Assembly (NCBI GenBank): GCA_009788135.1
Contig: WQSA01000021.1
Coordinates: 8,430-14,564, forward strand
From: Candidatus Fibrimonadales bacterium
Lineage (GTDB): Bacteria > Fibrobacterota > Fibrobacteria > Fibrobacterales > Fibrobacteraceae
DNA: 6,135 nt
Direction: 5' to 3'
The notes beneath the pieces were generated by a model. That model did not search any database, was not told the origin of the DNA, and worked only from the letters and a program-made list of their open reading frames with translations. This document shows positions 1 through 5,776 of the stretch, piece after piece. Position 1 is the first letter of the stretch; every line of letters starts with the position of its first letter. Position numbers and translations under genes: made by a program.

Positions 1-167
1 TTTGAAGCGGCATTGCGCTCTGCTTTAAGTTTTTCGGTTTCGGCAATAAGCTCGCGTCTTTTAACGTCAAGCTCCAAAACCTCGTCTATGCTCATGCCGG
101 AATTCTTTTTCTTGGTTTCCGCACGATAAAACTCAGGATTCTCGCGAATTTTTTTAATGTCTAGCAT
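1..167 (-). CDS. serS: Seryl-tRNA synthetase, N-terminal part (gene runs off the window start)
   Basis: Serine-tRNA ligase charges tRNA-Ser (and tRNA-Sec where present) with serine in the cytoplasm. Only the first 55 codons are in the window. The protein begins MLDIKKIRENPEFYRAETKK and continues through a DEVLELDVKRRELIAETEKL-type segment. This is the start and the charged heptad pattern of the antiparallel coiled-coil tRNA-binding arm of class II SerRS; the catalytic domain with motifs 1-3 lies outside. The ATG at 165-167 gives the canonical MLDIK start. It lies inside the end of the upstream GH8 gene (14-bp overlap, 154-167), so serS is probably co-transcribed with, or at least translated next to, the glucanase. 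No Shine-Dalgarno sequence is visible; the leader instead carries TTTCTA 11 nt before the ATG. The family call is firm from the N-terminal pattern, although most of the gene is unseen. Confidence 0.9.
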   Translation of the reverse strand, partial: MLDIKKIRENPEFYRAETKKKNSGMSIDEVLELDVKRRELIAETEKLKAERNAAS

Positions 168-1803
168 GGATTGGAAAATAGAAAATTGTTCTTCCCTGCT
201 TTTTTATATCAATAAAATACACTCCAGCGGCTAAATCTCCGCTTGAAATATTTAACAGGCCGCTCTGCGAAACCTTCATGTGCATTATCACCTTGCCCTT
301 GGTATCAAATAACCTAGCATTAGCGCCTGCCATATCGCCAGACAAAACTATTTGCAAATTCTGCCCAATTCTTTGTATGGAATACTCATGCGCATTGCCA
401 TTGCGAGGACCAGGCTTAATCGAAACAGGAATGCCATTTTTCAAATCTTCCCATACATTCGTAAAAGCTCCACCGAGCATGGATGCGCCAAACCAAGCGA
501 GGAACTGGTCAAAATAAGTCTCGTTTCTCAAGGTATCCTCCGGTACATTAGCATTAACCCCAAATGCGCCATCTACTGTATTTCCGTTACCTATAAACCT
601 TCCGCCCGTAGGGTCAGTCGCCTTGCCCCAGTAGTATGACCCCTCATAGAATTCAAGCAGCTTGGCGCTGTACTTCTCCGCCAACTCAACGTTGCCGGTT
701 CCAATCGCAGCAGCGGCCCACATACCTGCAGTTAGATGGCTATGCTCGCGCCTAGAACGCGTGATAGTTTTGTTGTTCAAACGTTCTACGTCATTCTCCG
801 GCAGCAAATTGCCGTTCATTTCATAAAAGTTCACTGCGTCTGGCCCACCTTTTGATTCGATAAAAGCCATGGCATTGTCGAGAAATTCCTTAGCTCGAGG
901 CTCTTTGTACCATAGATAGTCGGCACCCAAACGCCAGTAAACTCGAATGGCATCTCTGTAAAGAGCATCGCCGGCACGGTAGGCATTGTAACCCGCCCCA
1001 TTGGTTGAACTACCATCAGACTTGCACCAGTCAGGCAACAAACCTCTGGCATAGCCAGGCGACTTCTTAATCAACTCGTATGACTTGTCAATAACCGTGT
1101 TCCAGGTTGATGCATATTGCGGTTCATACTCTGCGAAAATACGGTAGAATGCAGGCGCAAAGTAACCTGGGTTTATCTCACCCCCAAGACTTGAAGGTCC
1201 ACCCCAACCATTCCCAGGTTTTAGATAGCCCTGATCCAACATAGAGCCACGGACAGTCGCCAGAATTGATGTAGCACGTTGTTTATAGGTTGCGTTACGC
1301 ATACTTGTGAACCCGTTCTTCCAAATTCCAACCCTGACGAGTTGATCTGCGAAAATCAGCAACAGCGCAATATCCTGATCCGCATCGGAAGCTGCTCCTG
1401 TACCTAATTTTTGAGAACCTGTGGAGTTTACGCGCCAGTCGTAATAATTTCCAGCACTCGGCATCCAGCCGCCGCTGCTTCCAGTATTCCACATATACCT
1501 CTCGCCAGCATCCCACACTTTGTTGAAATACTCCTGATCGTTTGCGTACAAAGCGAGGAGCATGCCATAACTCACGCCTTCGCTCACAGCATCGCCTGGA
1601 GTTTCCGACTTCGGACGATGAACAAGACCAGTAGAGTAAGCATCTATATTGCGCTTTTTTACCCCTTCCCATGTCTTCACCAATATGCTATCGTAAGTCT
1701 CCGATACTCTCGGAAGGCTGCTTGGGTAAAGCAAGTTTTGAGCAAATGATGATGCAGTGAACATCAGGACCAATGTGGCAAATATTTTCAAAGATTTAAT
1801 CAT
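154..1803 (-). CDS. Secreted GH8 endo-beta-glucanase with C-terminal sorting-like domain
   Basis: Predicted inverting glycoside hydrolase of family 8, 549 residues, exported and acting on beta-1,4-glucan (cellulose) or mixed-linkage beta-glucan. Residues 1-21 form a signal peptide with a Ser-Phe-Ala site before Gln22. The catalytic domain spans about 25-450. Glu75 in VSEGVSYGM fits the general acid. ASDADQDIALLLIFA (138-152) matches the GH8 signature, with Asp140 as the conserved subsite residue. Asp284 in YRDAIRVYWR fits the general base position known from CelA and BcsZ. Residues about 472-549 are a small beta-rich domain (LFDTKGKV..., then LAAGVYFIDI) like T9SS type A C-terminal sorting domains, suggesting surface display or release. 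No carbohydrate-binding module is visible. It starts 40 bp from divergent lpxA and overlaps serS by 14 bp. Arg CGT (9 of 27) and Gly GGT (about 16) are common here, yet both are absent from lpxA and from this gene after about residue 466. Substrate among glucan, lichenan or chitosan cannot be fixed from sequence. Confidence 0.9.
   Translation of the reverse strand: MIKSLKIFATLVLMFTASSFAQNLLYPSSLPRVSETYDSILVKTWEGVKKRNIDAYSTGLVHRPKSETPGDAVSEGVSYGMLLALYANDQEYFNKVWDAGERYMWNTGSSGGWMPSAGNYYDWRVNSTGSQKLGTGAASDADQDIALLLIFADQLVRVGIWKNGFTSMRNATYKQRATSILATVRGSMLDQGYLKPGNGWGGPSSLGGEINPGYFAPAFYRIFAEYEPQYASTWNTVIDKSYELIKKSPGYARGLLPDWCKSDGSSTNGAGYNAYRAGDALYRDAIRVYWRLGADYLWYKEPRAKEFLDNAMAFIESKGGPDAVNFYEMNGNLLPENDVERLNNKTITRSRREHSHLTAGMWAAAAIGTGNVELAEKYSAKLLEFYEGSYYWGKATDPTGGRFIGNGNTVDGAFGVNANVPEDTLRNETYFDQFLAWFGASMLGGAFTNVWEDLKNGIPVSIKPGPRNGNAHEYSIQRIGQNLQIVLSGDMAGANARLFDTKGKVIMHMKVSQSGLLNISSGDLAAGVYFIDIKKQGRTIFYFPIHARH
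175..190. repeat. 16-bp direct repeat, copy 1 (serS leader / GH8 3' end)
   Basis: The plus-strand sequence aaaatagaaaattgtt is identical to 1811-1826. The copy ends 7 bp from the serS start codon (cat at 165-167) and at the same time encodes the residues around TIFYF near the GH8 C-terminus. The other copy also lies exactly 7 bp from a start codon, that of the GH8 gene. The two copies therefore bracket the GH8 gene with a period of 1636 bp. Confidence 0.8.
179..184 (-). promoter_or_regulatory. TTTCTA leader motif upstream of serS
   Basis: TTTCTA read on the minus strand, with 11 nt between it and the serS ATG. It belongs to a set of five such motifs 10-12 nt before start codons in this window. 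It could be a -10-type promoter element (TAnnTTT in the register CTATTTTCC) giving a very short leader, or a translation-initiation element. The function is inferred from position only. Confidence 0.35.
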
Positions 1804-1810
1804 AAAGGAA

Positions 1811-1826
1811 AAAATAGAAAATTGTT
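1811..1826. repeat. 16-bp direct repeat, copy 2 (GH8 leader)
   Basis: Identical to 175-190 and placed the same 7 bp from a start codon (GH8, cat at 1801-1803). Outside the 16 bp the two leaders diverge, apart from a GG just before the A-run. The repeat contains the TTTCTA motif and one half of the dyad at 1815-1831. Confidence 0.8.
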
Positions 1827-1831
1827 TTCTA
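1815..1831. promoter_or_regulatory. Perfect 17-bp dyad between divergent GH8 and lpxA (operator-like)
   Basis: TAGAAAA (1815-1821), a 3-bp spacer ttg, then TTTTCTA (1825-1831): a perfect 7-bp inverted repeat centred in the 40-bp gap. Each arm places TTTCTA 11 nt before the GH8 ATG on one strand and 12 nt before the lpxA ATG on the other. It is either two facing core-promoter or initiation elements that happen to be palindromic, or a repressor/activator site able to control both genes. A similar but imperfect TAG...CTA dyad lies in the thiH/gpmI gap at 5814-5829. Confidence 0.45.
1826..1831 (+). promoter_or_regulatory. TTTCTA leader motif upstream of lpxA
   Basis: Plus-strand TTTCTA followed by ATTT, with 12 nt before the lpxA ATG. 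It forms the right arm of the dyad at 1815-1831. Reading TAATTT as a TAnnTTT-type element would put the transcription start almost at the ATG. Function inferred from position. Confidence 0.35.
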
Positions 1832-1843
1832 ATTTAACTCAAA

Positions 1844-2626
1844 ATGATTCACCCATCAGCATTGGTTTCGCCAAAAGCAGAGGTCCACGAAAATGCAAGC
1901 GTTGGACCATGGTGCATAGTTGAAGATGGGGCAAAAATTGCAGAAAATGCCGTTTTGGATGCGAGGGTTCATGTTTTTGGGAATGCAAGCGTTGGAGCTG
2001 GCACCCGCATTTTTGACGGAGCTGTTGTTGGAGGAGACCCACAGGCGCTTAAATATGAAGGCGAGCAGACTTTTTTGGAAATAGGCGAAAACTGCATTAT
2101 AAGGGAATTCACCACATTGAACAGAGGCTGCGGAGAAAACGGGGTTACCAGAATCGCAAACAATGTTTTGATTATGGCCTACGCTCATATTGGCCACGAT
2201 TGCCTTTTGGAACAGGGAGCGGTTATTTCAAACGGCGTGCAGCTCGGCGGGCACGTTAAAATCGGGGAATTTGCCACCATAGGCGGCGGAACTTATGTTC
2301 AGCAGTTTGCAAAAATCGGAGCCTATTCCTTTGCCGGCGGAACATTGAAAATAGACAGAGACGTGCCGCCAGCATGCAGAGCGCTTGGGAACCCAGCGCG
2401 CTTTGCCGGCTTAAACTTGCACGCATTGCGCAAACATGAATTCTCCGAAGAAAGAATTGCCCTTTTGGAAAAAAATTACCGAGAGCTTTACAGAAGCGGC
2501 AAGCCTGTTGCAGAAGTTATCTCAAATTTTGCAGAATGCGATGCGCTTTTGAGCGAGTTTTTCAAAGATTTCAGCGGAAACCTGTTAACTCCTAAAAATT
2601 CTTATTATACAGCAAATACGCATTAA
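1844..2626 (+). CDS. lpxA: Acyl-ACP--UDP-N-acetylglucosamine O-acyltransferase LpxA
   Basis: Cytoplasmic enzyme of the first lipid A step: it transfers an (R)-3-hydroxyacyl chain from acyl carrier protein to the 3-OH of UDP-GlcNAc. The protein has 260 residues, close to E. coli LpxA (262). The N-terminal two thirds are left-handed beta-helix hexapeptide repeats. AYAHIGHDC (112-120) holds the catalytic His118 (E. coli His125) with His115 as its neighbour, and His137 in LGGHVKI corresponds to E. coli His144. The segment DRDVPPACRALGNPARFAGL and the following alpha-helical C-terminus are typical. The ATG at 1844 opens directly on MIHPSALVSPKAEV, as in the family. No Shine-Dalgarno is seen; TTTCTA lies 12 nt upstream. 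lpxD, fabZ and lpxB, common partners, are not adjacent. The last 12 codons overlap the 3' end of the convergent gene by 35 bp. A closely related acyltransferase is possible but unlikely. Confidence 0.95.
   Translation: MIHPSALVSPKAEVHENASVGPWCIVEDGAKIAENAVLDARVHVFGNASVGAGTRIFDGAVVGGDPQALKYEGEQTFLEIGENCIIREFTTLNRGCGENGVTRIANNVLIMAYAHIGHDCLLEQGAVISNGVQLGGHVKIGEFATIGGGTYVQQFAKIGAYSFAGGTLKIDRDVPPACRALGNPARFAGLNLHALRKHEFSEERIALLEKNYRELYRSGKPVAEVISNFAECDALLSEFFKDFSGNLLTPKNSYYTANTH
1892..1906 (+). repeat. 15-bp direct repeat in lpxA, copy 1
   Basis: aatgcaagcgttgga, in frame as Asn-Ala-Ser-Val-Gly (residues 17-21). It is identical to 1982-1996, 90 bp later. It encodes equivalent turns of the beta-helix and reflects the hexapeptide architecture plus identical codon choice. 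Confidence 0.75.
1982..1996 (+). repeat. 15-bp direct repeat in lpxA, copy 2
   Basis: Second copy of aatgcaagcgttgga, encoding residues 47-51 (Asn-Ala-Ser-Val-Gly). It is exactly 30 codons (five hexapeptides) after copy 1, and all five codons are the same. Confidence 0.75.
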
Positions 2627-3803
2627 TATTGCCTCGCCTGTTAGGCAGAACAGCTACATTGAAATCTCCAAAACTGTTATATGCTGTTTTGCGAGGCTTA
2701 TCATAACTTGCGGAACGAGCAATGTTAAATACGAAGTTTGACAGAATAGATACAACTCCAATACCCAAATATGTCCCATTAAAATCCGTATAGCAGTCTT
2801 CATAACCCCAAGAGTTCTGATCATCACATTTCTCTTCTACGCTATTTAAAATAAAAATTACTCCGCCGCCAAACAATACCCATTGAACAATTGCGCCTGT
2901 CCAGTCACTCATAAGAGCTATAGAACCTACGCCCGGAGCGAAGTAGTTTAGCAGTCCAGTTCCAATTCTGCGCCCTACGCCAAAGTTCTCATATCCGTCA
3001 TTTTCCGTTTTTACAACATAGCCATGAGGATTTGGTTTGTCATAACTTGCGCTGCGATAAATATTATACACAAACCACCCTGCAATAAAAATAGGAGAAA
3101 TATCGTTATCATCTATTAAAAATGCACCGCCAAATAACCCCCATTGCATAGCTGCGCCTGTCCAATCGCTCATAAGAATAATGGAACCTAATCCTGGAAT
3201 TCCGTTTAAGAGCCATGTTCCCCATCTTGTTCCCGTGCTAAAATTTTCATATTCCCTATATGTTTTGGTTTCAGTTTTAGCTTCAGTTTTGGGTTCGCTT
3301 TTAGCTGCAAAAGTTTTTAGCGGTTCGCTAGGTTTTGCATCTGCTATGTGCGCAAAGAGACCAGGAGCTTTTTCTCTTACTGCGCCAAGCAATCCCCTCA
3401 AATTATCGCTTTCCGTTACAAAACTTCCAACAAGATTGCCGCTTATAGATTCATAAAGCTCAACTGTCAAGGTTAGCATGCCGTCAAATTCTCCAACAAA
3501 ACCATGCGCTACATATTCTGCGCCAATGGCTCGGCCTATGTCAACCGCACAGCTTTCTGCCAGGCACTGAGCTTCTTCTGTATCTGGGGGCATCAGCGAC
3601 AGTATGTTGTCGCGAGTCATGACTGTATAGCTGTTTCTAGGCAAAGCTTCGCGGGCACGGGTTCGGAGTTCATCGGTTAAATGACGGTATTCGGAAACTT
3701 TTAATTCAATATCTCCAGTAGGAACTATTTCCAAAACGGCAATAGTTTTAACTGCATGAGCTGCAGTGGTCAATAAAATCGCAAGAAAAATAACTCTAAG
3801 CAT
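2592..3803 (-). CDS. Exported CsgG/DUF2380-like protein with two tandem membrane modules
   Basis: Function unknown; 403 residues from the ATG at 3803. MLRVIFLAILLTTAAHA is a good signal peptide (cleavage after Ala17). A start further upstream in the same frame would add 56 residues lying inside tilS and bury the signal. Residues 18-150 look like the periplasmic CsgG/DUF2380 fold: KTIAVLEIVPTG, a TDELR helix, YTVMTRDNI, then CLAESCAVDIGRAIGAEYV and LTVELYESISGNLVGSF. Residues 155-182 are a Lys/Thr/Glu-rich linker with near-repeats (KSEP, KTEA, KTET). Two homologous modules follow (185-257 and 271-370), each with hydrophobic stretches, LMSDWTGA..QW and RSASYDKP. The tail ends VAVLPNRRGNINAYLLYN and then an aromatic C-terminus, as in some outer-membrane proteins. 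It is the last gene of the thiH-tilS run and overlaps tilS by 8 bp. An envelope or outer-membrane role is inference only. Confidence 0.8.
   Translation of the reverse strand: MLRVIFLAILLTTAAHAVKTIAVLEIVPTGDIELKVSEYRHLTDELRTRAREALPRNSYTVMTRDNILSLMPPDTEEAQCLAESCAVDIGRAIGAEYVAHGFVGEFDGMLTLTVELYESISGNLVGSFVTESDNLRGLLGAVREKAPGLFAHIADAKPSEPLKTFAAKSEPKTEAKTETKTYREYENFSTGTRWGTWLLNGIPGLGSIILMSDWTGAAMQWGLFGGAFLIDDNDISPIFIAGWFVYNIYRSASYDKPNPHGYVVKTENDGYENFGVGRRIGTGLLNYFAPGVGSIALMSDWTGAIVQWVLFGGGVIFILNSVEEKCDDQNSWGYEDCYTDFNGTYLGIGVVSILSNFVFNIARSASYDKPRKTAYNSFGDFNVAVLPNRRGNINAYLLYNKNF
2694..2993 (-). repeat. Internal module repeat 2 of the CsgG-like protein
   Basis: Codes for residues 271-370. It starts YENFGVGRRIGTGLLN and ends NIARSASYDKP. 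About 30 of the first 43 residues match module 1. It carries an extra loop of roughly 25 residues with two cysteines (326 and 337) that module 1 lacks. Confidence 0.8.
3033..3251 (-). repeat. Internal module repeat 1 of the CsgG-like protein
   Basis: Codes for residues 185-257. It starts YENFSTGTRWGTWLLN and ends NIYRSASYDKP. The similarity to module 2 is still visible at DNA level, for example gcgcctgtcca.tc.ctcataaga near 3154 and near 2895, so the duplication is not ancient or is under strong constraint. Confidence 0.8.
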
Positions 3804-4680
3804 GGAACCTAAATATAGAAATAATGCATCTCTTCCTTTCAAAACGCACCTTTCCAAGCCCGAACCTGAAAGAATCCCTTTTTTGCAGTTTTTCGTAGAG
3901 TTTTGCGTCTTCATTGGTTTCTTCCCAAGTGATTCCCTTGCTTCCAAGCCATAATCTAAAAAGATCTCCATAACCTTGTACCGGAGGCAAATAAAAATGC
4001 CTCAAAACTATAGCTCCCTCTTCAGGAACAAGAAAAGAGCCAAAATAAGAATCCAGAATTTTCAGCACTTTTGGATAAACTCTTTGCGAAAGCTCGGCTA
4101 TATGCGCCAAGCTGTTTACCGTACCGCTTTCCATTTGCGGCAGAATTTGCAAACGAACCTTGTTTCTAAAATGGTCTATGTTTTTGTTTGTGGAATCTTC
4201 TCTCCATTCTATATTATTTTCTTTTGCATATTCCAGCAAATCCTGTTTTGCGAACTCCAGCATCGGGCGAATAACACCGTCTTGCCGCTGCGGCAAAATT
4301 CCTCTAAGCCCTTTTAAACCTGCGCCTCTGGCTATACGCAAAAATACGGTTTCTGCCTGATCGTCTTTGTGATGCGCAGTAGCCAAAAATTCTGCGCCCA
4401 GTTTATTTTTCAGTTCAAAGAGCAATTTATATCTGGCCTCTCTCGCAATAGCCTCAAAGTTGCTTTCAAAAATTTTAGGATCTATAAAAAGCTCGTAAAA
4501 CTGCACTCCATATTCTTCGCATTTTCTTTTGATTAGTTCAGAATCTTCGCTGGCATCGCTCCTAATTCCGTGATTTACGTATGCTGCAAATACGCCGCTG
4601 CGAGCAAAGCGATGCAGCATGCACATGCTGTCCAAGCCGCCGGAAATTGCGAGCAACACAGGTTTATTCCAGGGCTGCAT
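3796..4680 (-). CDS. tilS: tRNA(Ile)-lysidine synthetase TilS
   Basis: Cytoplasmic N-type PP-loop ATPase that joins lysine to C34 of the CAU anticodon of tRNA-Ile2, so that it reads AUA and accepts isoleucine. Counted from the ATG at 4680 the protein has 294 residues. The PP-loop SGGLDS is at 13-18, VNHGIRSDASED at about 35-46 and ATAHHKDDQAETVFLR at about 101-115. An EDSTNKN...HFRNKVR segment follows, typical of TilS. The protein is short, like the compact TilS of Aquifex, and lacks much of the C-terminal domain of the 432-residue E. coli enzyme. I prefer the ATG at 4680 because GGAAAG lies 6 nt upstream (4687-4692). An in-frame ATG at 4704 would add MTLCGKIG and has no visible ribosome-binding site. 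It overlaps thiH by 17 bp and the downstream gene by 8 bp, so translational coupling is likely. Confidence 0.93.
   Translation of the reverse strand: MQPWNKPVLLAISGGLDSMCMLHRFARSGVFAAYVNHGIRSDASEDSELIKRKCEEYGVQFYELFIDPKIFESNFEAIAREARYKLLFELKNKLGAEFLATAHHKDDQAETVFLRIARGAGLKGLRGILPQRQDGVIRPMLEFAKQDLLEYAKENNIEWREDSTNKNIDHFRNKVRLQILPQMESGTVNSLAHIAELSQRVYPKVLKILDSYFGSFLVPEEGAIVLRHFYLPPVQGYGDLFRLWLGSKGITWEETNEDAKLYEKLQKRDSFRFGLGKVRFERKRCIISIFRFHA
3816..3821 (-). promoter_or_regulatory. TTTCTA leader motif upstream of the CsgG-like gene
   Basis: TTTCTA on the minus strand, inside the end of tilS, with 12 nt before the ATG at 3803. It continues TATTTAGG, so a TAnnTTT reading (TATATTTA) fits well here. 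If it is a promoter, the membrane protein gene could be transcribed independently of thiH-tilS. An AGG about 5 nt before the ATG is a weak ribosome-binding alternative. Confidence 0.35.
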
Positions 4681-5776
4681 CCCAATCTTTCCACACAGGG
4701 TCATAACCGTTTTGCCTAATTTTCTGCTCTATTTCCGCAGGGCTTCTGGAATCGTTTACCTCCCATTGCGGAAGTTCGTTTTTGGAAATTGCATAACCGC
4801 CTGGGTCAGTGCGGCTGCCAGCGCTCATGGTAGTGAGGCCGAGCATCATGGCACGGTCTCTGAAATTTGCAGACTCTCTTGTGCTTAGGGAAATTTCTGC
4901 ATCCGGAAAGCATATTCTGTAAGCGCACATCAGTTGAACAAGTTCTCTGTCAGTTGGAGTGCACAGTTCAAAAGTCTGTCCTTCAAAGGGCCTAAGCCTT
5001 GGAAAAGACACCGAGAATTTGCTCTGCCAATATGTGTTTTGCAAATAGCTCAAATGCAGCGCTGCAAAAAAGCTGTCCACCCTCCAATTCTCTAATCCCA
5101 GCAAAGCTCCAATTCCTATTTTTCTCACCTCAGCCATTCCAACCCTGTCTGGGCAGCGAAGGCGTTCTTCAAAAACGCTTTTCTTGCCGCTTGGATGATG
5201 CTGTTTGTAAGCTTCTTCTTTGTAAGTCTCTTGATAGACATAAACGGCAGTCACTCCGTTTTGAGCTAGCTCTGCATATTCTTCCGTGCCAAGAGGCTGA
5301 ACTTCAATTGAAATGGCGGAAAAATGTTCTCGGCAAAGTTTTACCGCTTCCAATATATATTCAAAACCGGCATTTTTAGGGCTTTCCCCAGTCACCAAAA
5401 GTACATGCTCAAATGGGCCCGCTTCTTTGATAGCGGCAATTTCTGCGCAAATTTCGCTTGCAGTTAAAATTTTCCTGTCTATATGATTTTTTGAGTTGAA
5501 TCCGCAATACACGCAAGAATTTGTGCATTCGTTTGAGAGATACAGCGGTATGTATAATTGGATTATTTTGCCAAAGCGGCGCAGGGTTAGCTCTCTGCTT
5601 TTTTTGGCCATCGCTTCCAAATATGGCGCAGCGGCGGTGGAAATTAAAGCGGCAAAGTCTTCCATGTTTAGATTTTCTTTTTTCATCAGCGCACGTTCTA
5701 CGGATTGCAGCGTGGTGGTACCGATTATTTTTTCCACCTCGGCCCATTTGAATTTCGAGAAAGTTTCAGAGAACAT
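4664..5776 (-). CDS. thiH: 2-iminoacetate synthase (tyrosine lyase) ThiH
   Basis: Radical SAM enzyme that splits tyrosine into dehydroglycine (2-iminoacetate) and p-cresol, supplying the glycine-derived part of the thiamine thiazole to ThiG in the cytoplasm. The protein has 370 residues, near E. coli ThiH (377), and is collinear with it throughout. It shows WAEVEKIIGTTTLQSVERAL at the start, then the [4Fe-4S] motif CTNSCVYCGF (Cys84, 88, 91), followed by LLVTGE, VYQETY, DRVGMAEVRKIGIGALLGL, WRVDSF, SVSFPRLRPFEG, SLSTRES, PGGYA, and the C-terminal WKDWD. HydG and NosL relatives differ in these later motifs. AAGGG 9 nt before the ATG (5786-5790) is a plausible ribosome-binding site. No thiC, thiG, thiF or thiS is adjacent and I see no TPP riboswitch in the 63-bp leader. 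It leads the thiH-tilS-CsgG-like run. p-Cresol release and oxygen sensitivity would suit an anaerobe. Confidence 0.95.
   Translation of the reverse strand: MFSETFSKFKWAEVEKIIGTTTLQSVERALMKKENLNMEDFAALISTAAAPYLEAMAKKSRELTLRRFGKIIQLYIPLYLSNECTNSCVYCGFNSKNHIDRKILTASEICAEIAAIKEAGPFEHVLLVTGESPKNAGFEYILEAVKLCREHFSAISIEVQPLGTEEYAELAQNGVTAVYVYQETYKEEAYKQHHPSGKKSVFEERLRCPDRVGMAEVRKIGIGALLGLENWRVDSFFAALHLSYLQNTYWQSKFSVSFPRLRPFEGQTFELCTPTDRELVQLMCAYRICFPDAEISLSTRESANFRDRAMMLGLTTMSAGSRTDPGGYAISKNELPQWEVNDSRSPAEIEQKIRQNGYDPVWKDWDAALE

Larger units (their letters stand above)
1813..1842 (-). promoter_or_regulatory. Possible GH8 promoter
   Basis: On the minus strand TTGAGT (1842-1837) resembles a -35 box. 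After an 18-bp spacer TCTATT (1818-1813) matches 4 of 6 positions of TATAAT. Transcription would begin only a few bases before the GH8 ATG, giving an almost leaderless mRNA. The gap is only 40 bp, so promoter parts for lpxA must overlap this region or lie inside the GH8 5' end. Weak by sequence alone. Confidence 0.25.

Noticed and set aside
831..1672. Long open frames overlapping the GH8 gene (minus 831-1052 and 1295-1672, plus 1411-1749)
   Set aside because: They are shadows of a well-supported gene, with no recognisable domain and odd composition (Trp/Arg/Cys-rich).
154..1826. GH8 gene as cargo of a transposon or integron
   Set aside because: There is no transposase, integrase, terminal inverted repeat or attC-like structure. 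The 16-bp repeats could be shared leader elements, so only a general insertion hypothesis is kept.
1839..2197. Minus-strand frames opposite lpxA
   Set aside because: They are antisense to a clear LpxA, with no motif and no initiation context.
2630..2647. Small hairpin TGCCT...AGGCA after lpxA as a terminator
   Set aside because: The stem is only 5 bp with an 8-nt loop, no T-tract follows, and it lies within the coding end of the convergent gene.
3804..3971. Upstream extension of the CsgG-like gene by 56 residues (start at 3971)
   Set aside because: It lies wholly within tilS in another frame, has no export signal at its start and would bury the clear signal peptide beginning at 3803.
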